Part shown: in pieces, positions 33,996-43,114 of the stretch
How positions within the stretch are numbered: position 1 is the stretch's first letter
How the letters are laid out: every line of letters starts with the position of its first letter
NCBI GenBank assembly: GCA_002307275.1
Contig: DBTX01000021.1
Span: forward strand, 9,984-73,983
From: Hungateiclostridiaceae bacterium UBA1305
GTDB taxonomy: Bacteria > Bacillota > Clostridia > Acetivibrionales > DTU013
Length of the DNA stretch: 64,000 nt
Direction of reading: 5' to 3'
Translations under genes and position numbers: made by a program
Notes under the pieces: model-generated
What the model was told of the DNA's origin: nothing
The model's input: the letters and a program-made list of their open reading frames with translations, nothing else
Databases searched by the model: none

Positions 33996-35954
33996 TCACC
34001 TCCCTACAATACCAAGTCTGTTGACTATAGTCTCCATCATGGCATCTATTACGTTCAGTGTTCTTGCAGAAGCATTATATGCATATTTGAATTTCATCAT
34101 ATTAGTCATTTCCTCGTCCATTGAAACACCTGTAATTGCAGTCCTGGAGGCATCTGCCGATTGTACAAGCTTTAACTGGCTATCCGTAATATTGGTCGCA
34201 TCCGCACCTGTGTTTCCCATATAAAGGATAATAGCCTGATAATAGTCGTCCAAGCTGAGTGTTCCTGTCGTATCATCAATCAGAGACTCATTCCTGAGGT
34301 TAGCAATCTCCAGCGCATTGGCGTTGTCGCCGCTTGAACCCGTTTTTGAAGCCGCAATATTGCTTAAATCGGATAAATTGGAGTTCAATTGAATATTTCC
34401 CATTTCAAGCGGCCTGCCGGAATTGATGGTCACAAACAGATCCTCGCCCTGCGTGGCCGGATCCTTCATTGTTGTACCGCCTTTGTGAATATAATTCACT
34501 TCGCGCAGCATGACATTGACCAATGCATTAAGCCGCTTTTTCATATCCGTCACAATATTCAACGAATCGGATACGACGGATATATTGTCACTGACGTCCT
34601 TGTTGGTATCGTCCGCCATACCTTGCGTCAATGTGGTATAGGTTGAAGCCGTAGCGCTCGAAAAGTCGGTCAGGCTGTATGTATTGCCATCCATCGCACC
34701 GGTCAGCGAAGCCCAGTCACCCGGGATGGTTGCATCGCCTGGGGTATCTGTAATAACAGAGGCGTCCATGCCTTGATTGGTTAAAGCGGTCTTCAGCGTT
34801 TCCATTGCTGTCGCGGAAAGTGTTCCGTTGGTCAGCAGAACGGCATATTTATTGGCATCCGCCCGCAGTCCGGCGGTGGAGCCGACAGCGGCAGCCATAC
34901 CTGCGGCGGATGTGGCTGTCTGTATCGTCACATTGCAGTCGATTCCCTTTTTCAAAAGCTCATTTGTATATTCATTACTCCTTGTTGTCACATCCGCTTC
35001 GGACATCGTAGAGGTATCCACATAAAATACCACATCAGCCGTTGTATTCGGCGTACCGTTCTCATAGCTGCCGACAGCGCCTGAGACCTCGCCTCTGGCC
35101 TCCATCAGTCCCTTGATGGTTCCGCTTTTAATCGGGACTTCAATGTCTGTTCCCGCTAGCTTGGCTACATAGTAAATTTCACCGGCATTTTTTTCTTCAG
35201 CATATAAATCGGTACTCTCAGCCTTCTGCACTAAATAATAACCGCCCAGCGTTACATCAACCTGGCCGTCCTGCATCTCGTTAACATCTACATCTACCAG
35301 CTTTGTCAGATTGTCCAGCAGTAAATTCCGCTGATCCCGGTAGTCGTTTGCCGAATCACCGTTCACCTCGGACTTGAGAATGGTAGAATTGAGATCCGCT
35401 ACCTGCCTTGTAATGTCATTCACTTCATTAATACGTACCTGTACTTCAGAGTTCAAGTCATCCTGAAGCTGATCAAGCTGAGTTCCCATCTGGTTGAGCT
35501 TGGAGACCAGCGATTCGCTTCGCTGCCTTACAAGTGCTCTTACCGTCAGGCTGTCCGGTTCCTTTGCAAGCTCCTGCCAGGAATCCCAAAACTGATTCAG
35601 GACACTCTGAAGGCCTGAATCTTCAAACGGCTCAGCCATGACAGCCTCCACATCCTGAACCGTCTTCTGTCTGGATTCCCAATATCCCAACGTCGTATTC
35701 TCCTGCCTGTATACATTGTCAAGGAAGGTGTGCCGGATTTGCCGTATATCCTGTATATCAGCACCCAAGCCAAGCTGAATCATCCCACCCTTGGTATAGG
35801 TAGTCTGTACTGAGGCATTCTTTATCATTGCCTGCTGACGAACATAGCCAGCCGTATTTACATTTGATATATTGTGTCCTGTTACATTAAGCCCGCGTTC
35901 ATTGACAACAAGTCCCGAGCGGGCTACCTGGTAACTGGCAAAGCTGACGCCCAT
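33996..35954 (-). CDS. flgK: Flagellar hook-associated protein 1 (first copy, with internal insertion)
   Basis: This 652-residue FlgK has the N-terminal VARSGLVVNERGLNVTGHNI and NTAGYVRQQ signature and the C-terminal DEEMTNMMKFKYAYNASART. Residues about 305-460 are an insertion absent from the neighbouring FlgK. It is rich in alternating strands and helices (VVFYVDTSTMSEADVTTRSN; KYAVLLTNGTLSATAMETLK) and vaguely resembles a von Willebrand A-type fold. The ATG at 35954 follows GGGAGGG. Coverage of the junction by two FlgKs is unusual. Confidence 0.9.
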   Translation of the reverse strand: MGVSFASYQVARSGLVVNERGLNVTGHNISNVNTAGYVRQQAMIKNASVQTTYTKGGMIQLGLGADIQDIRQIRHTFLDNVYRQENTTLGYWESRQKTVQDVEAVMAEPFEDSGLQSVLNQFWDSWQELAKEPDSLTVRALVRQRSESLVSKLNQMGTQLDQLQDDLNSEVQVRINEVNDITRQVADLNSTILKSEVNGDSANDYRDQRNLLLDNLTKLVDVDVNEMQDGQVDVTLGGYYLVQKAESTDLYAEEKNAGEIYYVAKLAGTDIEVPIKSGTIKGLMEARGEVSGAVGSYENGTPNTTADVVFYVDTSTMSEADVTTRSNEYTNELLKKGIDCNVTIQTATSAAGMAAAVGSTAGLRADANKYAVLLTNGTLSATAMETLKTALTNQGMDASVITDTPGDATIPGDWASLTGAMDGNTYSLTDFSSATASTYTTLTQGMADDTNKDVSDNISVVSDSLNIVTDMKKRLNALVNVMLREVNYIHKGGTTMKDPATQGEDLFVTINSGRPLEMGNIQLNSNLSDLSNIAASKTGSSGDNANALEIANLRNESLIDDTTGTLSLDDYYQAIILYMGNTGADATNITDSQLKLVQSADASRTAITGVSMDEEMTNMMKFKYAYNASARTLNVIDAMMETIVNRLGIVGR

Positions 35955-35963
35955 ACGCCCTCC

Positions 35964-36464
35964 CTACAGCTTCATGTCGAAAAAGTTCTTCTTCTTTAAA
36001 TCGCTTGACTGGCCGGTGTACCCATAATTATTACCGGTGGCTCCGATGCTAGTAAGAATATTAATAGAAAAATCTATATACTCCAGAGAATTCCGGATAA
36101 GCTTCGAGTTCAATACGTTGGCCTCCCCCAGATCCTTGACAAGCTTGGGCAGCTTATTATGACAATCTCTCAGCCTTTCAGCCTGTTCCTTCGGGAGCAG
36201 CTTCTCAAGACCGGTAAGTGTAATATCAGATGCTTTCAGTTTAAGTGCTGCAGCTATTGCATCCACCAGATTTTCACGCTCCCGTTCAAGCTTGCCCATC
36301 TGTAGAATCAGCGACTGCTCAAGCCTGGTGATGCTCTCAAGTTCAATAACCTTACCCTTTACAATTACATCCGTTTTATTTTTGGAAAGCTTCAAGATGC
36401 CTTCATACATGGCAGTCTCTTTATTCAGTACATCGATCAGTCCATCTATCAGTATAGTATCCAA
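35964..36464 (-). CDS. flgN: Flagellar export chaperone FlgN
   Basis: This 166-residue helical chaperone serves FlgK and FlgL: LIDVLNKETAMYEGILKLSK, VIVKGKVIELESITRLEQSL and LRDCHNKLPKLVKDLGEANV fit the FlgN fold. The likely start is TTG at 36464 (36464-36462) after a GGTGA site; no upstream ATG is in frame nearby. It sits between flgM and flgK as in Bacillus. Confidence 0.85.
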   Translation of the reverse strand: MDTILIDGLIDVLNKETAMYEGILKLSKNKTDVIVKGKVIELESITRLEQSLILQMGKLERERENLVDAIAAALKLKASDITLTGLEKLLPKEQAERLRDCHNKLPKLVKDLGEANVLNSKLIRNSLEYIDFSINILTSIGATGNNYGYTGQSSDLKKKNFFDMKL

Positions 36465-36489
36465 AGCTTCACCGCCCTCACAGTCTGAG

Positions 36490-36517
36490 AAAAAAGGAGA
36501 GTTGCGTCAACTCCCCC
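36490..36517 (-). terminator. Hairpin with T-run between flgM and flgN
   Basis: On the minus strand a 7-bp stem (ggagttg/caactct with loop acg) is followed by tttttt. It could end or attenuate the flgM transcript before flgN. Confidence 0.55.
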
Positions 36518-36524
36518 AAGGTTG

Positions 36525-36812
36525 CTATGCTTTCTTGTCAAATACGGCATTTACTACTTTGTCCGCAACTTCCCTGCCTGTTACATTGTAACTGCCTGTT
36601 TCAAATTTCTCCGAAAGCTCGGTCACCTTGCTCTCGCGAACATCGGGCACATCCTTCAATGCTTTATATACTGTCTGATAGTCCTTTGCCTCATTTGAGA
36701 TTGACAAAACATCTTTTTTGGCTGCTGTTGCCTCCGTTTTGCCAACTCTCGCTGTATTCTTTTGTGTTCCGTAAATTCCGGATACCTTGGATAAATCATC
36801 CGGTATTCTCAT
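36525..36812 (-). CDS. flgM: Negative regulator of flagellin synthesis (anti-sigma-28)
   Basis: This 95-residue anti-sigma factor binds sigma-28 until the hook is complete. The C-terminal half matches FlgM: YQTVYKALKDVPDVRESKVT, LSEKFETGSYNVTGREVADK and VNAVFDKK. The ATG at 36812 follows AAGGTGA; a GTG three codons earlier has no better site. It heads the late flagellar operon under a well-matched sigma-28-like promoter. Confidence 0.93.
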   Translation of the reverse strand: MRIPDDLSKVSGIYGTQKNTARVGKTEATAAKKDVLSISNEAKDYQTVYKALKDVPDVRESKVTELSEKFETGSYNVTGREVADKVVNAVFDKKA

Positions 36813-36894
36813 ATTAACCACTCACCTTCTATAGATAATGCAAAAGGGTTTTGCGCTTATCTTTCCTTACTCACCTAAAAACTGTTCAATATTA

Positions 36895-36921
36895 TTATCG
36901 GTAATAGCTGCATTCTTATTA
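36895..36921 (-). promoter_or_regulatory. Sigma-28-like promoter of flgM operon
   Basis: The -10 ACCGATAA (36895-36902) differs from GCCGATAA at one base, and a -35 TAAT (36918-36921) lies 15 bp upstream. The leader to flgM is about 80 nt. This is the best-matched flagellar promoter in the window. Confidence 0.7.
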
Positions 36922-37060
36922 ACAAATAAAAATGCGAATTTATTATTTTTCGTAAACGTTCATATCATACTAAATTATATTATGTTATATTTTAAGCAAC
37001 TATAAACTTCTAGTGAAAAAGAGGGTTAGGGATATCTTCTTATTCTAATTGTTTTTATCT

Positions 37061-37088
37061 ACGATAAAATAGTATTGATTTTTATCGT
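37061..37088. promoter_or_regulatory. 9-bp inverted repeat upstream of rfbF
   Basis: Perfect arms acgataaaa (37061-37069) and ttttatcgt (37080-37088) lie about 75 bp before the rfbF start. Just downstream is GTCGATAT (37093-37100), a near match to a sigma-28 -10, without a good -35. This is a candidate operator or promoter for the glycan island. Confidence 0.4.
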
Positions 37089-37161
37089 TATAGTCGATAT
37101 ATTTATTGTTGGCAAAGATGGTTAATTTACTTTCTATTATATTTATGTGTCGAGGTAGTTT

Positions 37162-37941
37162 ATGAAAGTTGTCATTTTAGCCGGTGGGTTTGGTACAAGA
37201 ATCAGTGAGGAAAGTCATTTAAAACCGAAACCTATGATAGAAATCGGGGGGGCTCCAATTCTGTGGCATATCATGAAATATTTTGCAGCCTTTGGCTTCA
37301 GCGAGTTTATTATATGCTGCGGATACAAAGGATACCTCATAAAGGAATATTTTGCAGACTACTATCTGCACAGGTCGGATATCACCTTTGACTTTGCCAA
37401 CAATAACGATATTATCATCCACAGCAATGTCGCCGAGCCTTGGAAGGTTACTGTAGTGGACACTGGGCTGAATACACAAACAGGAGGACGCATTAAGAAA
37501 ATTCAAAAGTTCACCAACAGCGAGGCTTTTCTGATGACCTACGGCGACGGAGTGAGCAATATTGATCTGTCCGAGTTAATCAAGAGACATAAAAAGTCGG
37601 GAAATGTCGTGACCCTATCGGCCATACAACCCAGCGGGCGTTTCGGAGTGCTGGATATCACCGGCGATGAAACGGTGGTTGGTTTCAGGGAGAAGGCAAA
37701 GGAAGATAGCGGATGGGTCAATGGCGGGTTTATGGTGATGGAGCCAAAGATATTTGATTACATCGACGGTGATGCAACCGTTCTGGAAAGAACTCCTCTC
37801 AAACGGTTAAGCAGTGAAGGGAAATTGGGGGTTTATAAGCATTACGGGTTCTGGCAGTGTATGGACACCCAGAGAGATAAGGATCTTTTGGAATATCTTT
37901 GGGACAATAGTAAAGCCTTATGGAAAGTGTGGAGCGATTGA
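37162..37941 (+). CDS. rfbF: Glucose-1-phosphate cytidylyltransferase
   Basis: This 259-residue nucleotidyltransferase makes CDP-glucose from CTP and glucose-1-phosphate. The N-terminus MKVVILAGGFGTRISEESHL with KPKPMIEIGGAPILWHIMKY is the family signature, and the C-terminal LGVYKHYGFWQCMDTQRDKD is RfbF-specific. The length is typical. The ATG at 37162 follows GAGGT. The usual partners (rfbG and the 3,6-dideoxyhexose enzymes) are not in the window. It leads the plus-strand glycan island. Confidence 0.93.
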   Translation: MKVVILAGGFGTRISEESHLKPKPMIEIGGAPILWHIMKYFAAFGFSEFIICCGYKGYLIKEYFADYYLHRSDITFDFANNNDIIIHSNVAEPWKVTVVDTGLNTQTGGRIKKIQKFTNSEAFLMTYGDGVSNIDLSELIKRHKKSGNVVTLSAIQPSGRFGVLDITGDETVVGFREKAKEDSGWVNGGFMVMEPKIFDYIDGDATVLERTPLKRLSSEGKLGVYKHYGFWQCMDTQRDKDLLEYLWDNSKALWKVWSD

Positions 37942-37943
37942 GT

Positions 37944-39065
37944 ATGAAAAGCTTTAAGCAGAAATTTGGAGAAATAAAAACGCAGTACTATAAAAATAAT
38001 CCTTTTAATGCAATTGTGGAGAAGAAAGAGCTTTTTAGCCAGAAGCCGCTTATTCTTTACGGTTGTGGCGTATATCTCAGCACAATAATATTTTTATGCA
38101 ACGAATACGGAATTAAAATAAATGCCATTTGTGATTCTTATAAGACAGGCATCTACGGTGATACAGGTATGGAGATCATTTCCCCGGAGCGGCTTAAGAA
38201 AGAGTTCCAAGGCGCGAACATTATTATCTCTTCAAACATGTTCACCGATGAAATAAAAAAAAAGCTTTTATTCCTAGGTTTTCCCAACGCGCAGATTTTT
38301 TTACCCGCAACATCAAAGGTAAGTTTTGTGCATCCACAAGAATTTATTGGTAAACATCTTGAAGGTTATGAATGGGCACACCACTTCTTTACTGATGATA
38401 ATTCAAAAAAGGTCCTGCTGGACAGGATAAAAATGTATTTTACCGGCATTGAATTAATCAGAACCTCTGCTGCCCCAGAGTATTTTGATCCGGAAATCAT
38501 AAAATTTCATTCGAATGAGGTATTTATTGACGGCGGAGGTTACATCGGAGATACAGTGCAAGAGTTCATAAGACAGTTAAGCTTAAAAAATGCAGGAGGA
38601 TATAGGCACATATATTCCTTTGAACCTGATAGAGTGGCTTATAACAAGGCATTTAGTAGCTTAGGTAAAATTGAGAATATGGATTTGATTTGCAAAGGTC
38701 TATGGAGCTGCGATACTGAGTTGAAGTTTTATAGCGACGGTGGTAATGGCAGCTCCACCTTTGCGAACAGAGTAAATACTATTTCTGTTCCGGTCATATC
38801 CCTGGACAGCTATTTTAAAGGTAAACCGAAAGAAGAGTTGCCGACATTTATTAAAATGGATATCGAAGGAGCAGAAAAAGAAGCACTCACAGGAGCGAAA
38901 AACATAATAATGGAAAATCATCCCAAATTGGCTATCTGTACATATCATAAGCCGGAAGATATATATGAATTACCGAAACTCATATATGAAATAGATCCAA
39001 CCTATCAATTTACCCTTCATCAATGTGAGGATGGGATATATGGTACAATATTATATGCTGTTTAA
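37944..39065 (+). CDS. FkbM-family methyltransferase with N-terminal Rossmann-like module
   Basis: This 373-residue protein has two parts. Residues about 30-110 show KPLILYGCGVYLSTIIFLCN then ICDSYKTG and GMEIISPERLKKEF, a Rossmann-like module also seen in three other genes here. The FkbM methyltransferase domain (about 180-350) has EVFIDGGGYIGDTVQEFIRQ as its SAM loop and TFIKMDIEGAEKEALTGAKN. It probably O-methylates a sugar of the glycan. The ATG at 37944 follows GTGGAG. It is similar in plan to the gene at 41976. Confidence 0.85.
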   Translation: MKSFKQKFGEIKTQYYKNNPFNAIVEKKELFSQKPLILYGCGVYLSTIIFLCNEYGIKINAICDSYKTGIYGDTGMEIISPERLKKEFQGANIIISSNMFTDEIKKKLLFLGFPNAQIFLPATSKVSFVHPQEFIGKHLEGYEWAHHFFTDDNSKKVLLDRIKMYFTGIELIRTSAAPEYFDPEIIKFHSNEVFIDGGGYIGDTVQEFIRQLSLKNAGGYRHIYSFEPDRVAYNKAFSSLGKIENMDLICKGLWSCDTELKFYSDGGNGSSTFANRVNTISVPVISLDSYFKGKPKEELPTFIKMDIEGAEKEALTGAKNIIMENHPKLAICTYHKPEDIYELPKLIYEIDPTYQFTLHQCEDGIYGTILYAV

Positions 39066-39083
39066 CATGGGGGTAAGTGAAGT

Positions 39084-40049
39084 ATGACACCAATAATCAG
39101 TGTAATTATGCTCACATATAACCGTGAGAAGCTTGTCGGAAGGGCGATTGAATCAATTATTGCTCAGGCCATGTGTGATTTTGAATTTATTATTGTAGAT
39201 AATGGGTCAACAGATAATAGCGGGAAAATTGCAGACGAATATGCCGCTAAAGATTTTAGAATCCATGTCCTCCACCGTCAACAAGGGAATATCGGGAGTG
39301 GGCGCAATGTCGGCATCAATGCAGCCAAAGGTAAATATTTGACCTTCATAGACGATGATGACTATGCTGAAACAGATTTTTTAGGTTTTTTATATGAGCT
39401 TGCAACGAAGTACAATGCGGATATTGCCGTATGCGGCTCAAACAAAGAGGAAAACGGCAAAATTACGCCCAATTATATCTATGACTACGATGAGCTCTTT
39501 ATACTGAATACACATGAGGCTATAAAATCTTTTTTGTGGAGAAAGCTTTACAATGCCGCCATGCCCACAAAGTTGGTCAGACAGGAGTTGTTTCAAAAGA
39601 TACGTTTCTCTGAAACAGGCAATTATGATGATATTACTACAACTTATCGCTATTTTGCAAATGCCGGGAAAGTAGTTGCCCACGGCATTCCCAAATATAC
39701 ATTTTACCGCCACCCTGAAAACAACTCCAGCGCAGCCACAAAACATCATTTGCTTAACCCTGTTCAGCTTCATGAATACCTGGCGGCCTATCGTGAGAGA
39801 ACCGAATATATAAGCACGATACTGCCGCAATTGACTGGTTTAGCTCTTTACAGCGAATGGTCCTATATGATTTCTATGATTGAAAAAATCCATCGCTTTG
39901 GGTTAAAAAATTGTGACCAGCCTTTGGAGCTTATGAAAAGCGAATTGAAAATACATCGAAAGGCATTTTATAACGGGGAATTCATACTGGATTTTGAAAA
40001 GGAATGGATGTCGCAGTATGTGACGGAAAAGGAGGAAGGCTTGACATGA
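39084..40049 (+). CDS. Family 2 glycosyltransferase
   Basis: This 321-residue GT2 enzyme has the N-terminal ISVIMLTYNREKLVGRAIES, FIIVDNGSTDNSGKIADEYA and the DDD motif in LTFIDDDDYAETDFLGF. The metal-binding DxD is intact. The C-terminal helices bind the acceptor. It overlaps the next gene by 4 bp (ATGA). The ATG at 39084 has GGGGGTAAGTGA upstream. Sugar donor and acceptor are unknown; the context suggests surface glycan assembly. Confidence 0.88.
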   Translation: MTPIISVIMLTYNREKLVGRAIESIIAQAMCDFEFIIVDNGSTDNSGKIADEYAAKDFRIHVLHRQQGNIGSGRNVGINAAKGKYLTFIDDDDYAETDFLGFLYELATKYNADIAVCGSNKEENGKITPNYIYDYDELFILNTHEAIKSFLWRKLYNAAMPTKLVRQELFQKIRFSETGNYDDITTTYRYFANAGKVVAHGIPKYTFYRHPENNSSAATKHHLLNPVQLHEYLAAYRERTEYISTILPQLTGLALYSEWSYMISMIEKIHRFGLKNCDQPLELMKSELKIHRKAFYNGEFILDFEKEWMSQYVTEKEEGLT

Positions 40050-41974
40050 ACGCTGTATCGCTTGAGAGATTCTGTTTCCCGGTGACGCTGCGGTGTAACT
40101 TGCATTGTAAGCTGTGCGCGGAGCGTTCGCCGTATTATGAGAAGCCTTACCACCCCTCTTTTGATGATCTGACAGCACAAATTGATGTCCTGTTTTCGTT
40201 GACAGAGCATATAGGTAATTTGGACATAACAGGCGGAGAACCCTTTTTACGCAAGGATTTGTCCTATTTTATCCGCTATATTTTTGACAAACACCGGGAC
40301 AAAATTGACAAACTCAGAGTCACCACAAACGGAACCATATTGCCAACCGATGAGTTCATCATTGCGGCAAAACTGTGGGGGGATGCGTTTTTTGCCATAG
40401 TTGACAATTACCCTGTGTCCACAAAGAGCAGGGACGTCAGCAAGCTGCTCAAAGAATCGGGAGTACCCTTTGAACTTCGCGATTATTCCGGTGATTTATA
40501 TTGTGACGGCTGGGTGGATTACGGCAATTTACGCCGCAAGCATTCCAATGCAGAGGCTCGAAAGCAGTTTCATAAATGTATGGTTCCGAAGCTGGGCTTT
40601 TTCAGCTGTATGGTGAATGGCCTGATTTTCCCTTGTGCTAAAGCGAGGCTGCTTTACGAAAAGGGTCTTGCTGACGTATATATGAATGCTTTTGACCCTG
40701 AACTGACCGAAACGGGTAAGAAAGCGAGATTAAAAGCTTTGCTGGGCGACGAGGTGATGGAAGCCTGCAAATATTGTAACGGTTTATGTGAGGACAGCCT
40801 TCGTTTTACTCCGGCGGAACAGCTGGATGCACGTGAGATACCCGCCGAGTCTTCTTATGAAGAGGGTAGTTACAAAAAAATGCTGTTCTATACACAGACA
40901 TATAATAACGAAAATACAATCGCCCGTACTATTGAAAGCGTCTTAAAACAGACGCGGAAGGATGATTTCCTTTATTTTGTCGTAAATAACGGCTCCACCG
41001 ACAAGACAGGAAACATCATTGCTGATTTTGCCAACTCCGATCCTCGTATAGTATCCGTAGTGTGTGAACGCAACGATATATTGGGTGTGCTGTTGCTGCC
41101 GAATAATCTGTTCAAAATGGTTTTAAAAGATAAAAACGTATACTACAGTATCGTTGATGGAGACGATTTAATTAAAGAAAGTTTTTTGGATAATGTGCTG
41201 AGAATTGAAGAGAAGTTTTCTCCCGATATGATAGTTCCAGGTTTCCGCAGAATTGATGCTGCGTCAGGTGAAATTATAAACGAACGGGTGGCGAAAACAG
41301 ATTTACTTATCATCGGCCGAGAAAAAGCAGATAGCTTTTATGAATTAAGGGCATTACTCCTATGTCAATGGGGCAAGTGTTATAAATTAAATTTTTTACG
41401 CAGCCAAGCAAGTAACATTTACGCAAATATACGGAGACTACTCCCCAAATGGTACCCCGGACAAGATACCATCGGAGTGCTAAATCGTTTTTTTCTCTTT
41501 GATAAAGTTGTCTTTACCAAAGAAGCACTATACGACTACTACCTCTATCCCCAATCGGCAGTCAATACATATTATCCAAATCGCTATTTAGCGGACGTGT
41601 TGACGTTAAAGGTATACAAGGATTTTCTCGGCTATTTCGGTCCTATCAGCAAGCTAAACAGGGATTTTTGTTATGCAATATACCTGTCACTCCTTGAGTA
41701 TACATTGAGCATTGTAGTCAATTCACCGGAAGCCGACCACAAACAGAAGCTGGAGGATATCTACAATATGCTTCGGGACAATGAAACCAAAACCATGCTG
41801 ACCCTTGACGCGGATCCTGAATTTCACAACTTAGCCAACAGAGGCTCCTTTATTGCGCCTATTCTCAAATATATGAGAGGACAATCATTAAGGGATGAAA
41901 CCCATGTGTTGTCAGATGAGGTAATGGCAGAGTTGGTGCAATATAAACATTTAGTAACAAATTGGGAGGATTAA
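40046..41974 (+). CDS. Radical SAM - family 2 glycosyltransferase fusion
   Basis: This 642-residue two-domain protein has an N-terminal radical SAM domain (about residues 5-275), with VTLRCNLHCKLCAERSP, NLDITGGEPFLRKDL and further cysteines (CACKYCNGLC-type region near 250-260). The C-terminal part (about 283-500) is a GT2 domain (MLFYTQTYNNENTIARTIES; VNNGSTDKTGNIIADF; SIVDGDDLIKESF). The ATG at 40046 follows AAAGGAGGAAGG; upstream codons overlap the previous gene. This pairing is unusual and suggests that sugar or peptide modification and glycosyl transfer are coupled. Confidence 0.82.
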   Translation: MNAVSLERFCFPVTLRCNLHCKLCAERSPYYEKPYHPSFDDLTAQIDVLFSLTEHIGNLDITGGEPFLRKDLSYFIRYIFDKHRDKIDKLRVTTNGTILPTDEFIIAAKLWGDAFFAIVDNYPVSTKSRDVSKLLKESGVPFELRDYSGDLYCDGWVDYGNLRRKHSNAEARKQFHKCMVPKLGFFSCMVNGLIFPCAKARLLYEKGLADVYMNAFDPELTETGKKARLKALLGDEVMEACKYCNGLCEDSLRFTPAEQLDAREIPAESSYEEGSYKKMLFYTQTYNNENTIARTIESVLKQTRKDDFLYFVVNNGSTDKTGNIIADFANSDPRIVSVVCERNDILGVLLLPNNLFKMVLKDKNVYYSIVDGDDLIKESFLDNVLRIEEKFSPDMIVPGFRRIDAASGEIINERVAKTDLLIIGREKADSFYELRALLLCQWGKCYKLNFLRSQASNIYANIRRLLPKWYPGQDTIGVLNRFFLFDKVVFTKEALYDYYLYPQSAVNTYYPNRYLADVLTLKVYKDFLGYFGPISKLNRDFCYAIYLSLLEYTLSIVVNSPEADHKQKLEDIYNMLRDNETKTMLTLDADPEFHNLANRGSFIAPILKYMRGQSLRDETHVLSDEVMAELVQYKHLVTNWED

Positions 41975-41975
41975 A

Positions 41976-43064
41976 ATGAAATCATTCATAGAGGAATTAC
42001 AAGTTATAAAAGCACAGTGCGACTCTAGTGTGGCCAAGGAGCGCATTGAAGTTCTGGCTTCTGCGTTTAGGTCGAAGCCTGTCATATTATATGGTGCTGG
42101 GACACTCAGCACCTTTGTTATGGATCATTTATCCACCCACAACGTACAAGTAGAGTGTTTTTGCGACACCTTTAGGAGCGGTGTCCACCAATCAACTGGA
42201 TTACCCATTATTTCTGCGGAGCAGTTGAAAAGCCAATACAGCGATGCCATCGTCATCGTTACTTCAGAACTTCACGGCGCATCAATCTTGAGTACTCTTC
42301 AGAAAATCCAATATCCCGGAAAGATTTACTCTTTTGATGACTTACTTCCTTTCTACACCATTCCTTATAACAAATTCGAACCCCATGTGGATGGCTATCA
42401 GTGGGCCTTTGAATATTTTACCGACATGGAATCTAGACAAGTTATTTTGGATTCCATGTGTACCCGCTTGTTAGGGACAACAATGACTCCATCGCAAAAC
42501 CATCAATATTTCGAACCGGATGTCTGTCCCTTGACTGACAGTGAAATATTTGTAGACGGTGGGTGCTTTATTGGCGATACGGCAGAGGAATTTATCAGGC
42601 AGACAGGAGGGAAATACATCCATATTTATGGGTTCGAACCGGATAAGGTCAATTTGAAAAAAGCATTGGCAAACCTGTCACAGTACAAAAATATAGACGT
42701 TTTAAACAGCGGCTTATGGCACATGACTAATACATACAAGTTTGTTTCTGGTGCTTTCGGCAATAGCAAATTATCTGAGGACGGCGATACCATTGCCGAT
42801 ACTATCAGCCTTGATGAGTTTTTCTCTGATAAGCACGCTCCTACCTTCATAAAAATGGACATTGAGGGAGCAGAATATTGTGCTCTTGAAGGAGCTAAAG
42901 ACATACTGAAAACACGTAAGCCCAAGCTGGCTATCTGTGTTTACCATCAGGTTCACGATATATATGCACTTCCTCAGCAAATTCTGAAAATCAATCCGGA
43001 GTACAAACTGACACTTAGGCATTACAGCCGTTGGTACGCCGAAAGTGTTTGTTATGCGGTATAG
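41976..43064 (+). CDS. FkbM-family methyltransferase, paralogue with N-terminal Rossmann-like module
   Basis: This 362-residue protein is the sister of the 37944 gene. The N-terminal module reads KPVILYGAGTLSTFVMDHLS and ECFCDTFRSGVHQSTGLPII. The FkbM domain shows EIFVDGGCFIGDTAEEFIRQ and TFIKMDIEGAEYCALEGAKD. The shared middle segment (GYQWAFEYFTDMESRQVILD) supports duplication. The ATG at 41976 follows GGAGG. Substrate unknown. Confidence 0.85.
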   Translation: MKSFIEELQVIKAQCDSSVAKERIEVLASAFRSKPVILYGAGTLSTFVMDHLSTHNVQVECFCDTFRSGVHQSTGLPIISAEQLKSQYSDAIVIVTSELHGASILSTLQKIQYPGKIYSFDDLLPFYTIPYNKFEPHVDGYQWAFEYFTDMESRQVILDSMCTRLLGTTMTPSQNHQYFEPDVCPLTDSEIFVDGGCFIGDTAEEFIRQTGGKYIHIYGFEPDKVNLKKALANLSQYKNIDVLNSGLWHMTNTYKFVSGAFGNSKLSEDGDTIADTISLDEFFSDKHAPTFIKMDIEGAEYCALEGAKDILKTRKPKLAICVYHQVHDIYALPQQILKINPEYKLTLRHYSRWYAESVCYAV

Positions 43065-43114
43065 ATATTTTATAACAGCCCCCTATTCAGGGGTTTAAAG
43101 AGGAGTGGACAACA

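Noticed and set aside
37920..37943. Upstream start of the first FkbM gene
   Set aside because: The extra codons overlap rfbF, and the ATG at 37944 has the better ribosome site.
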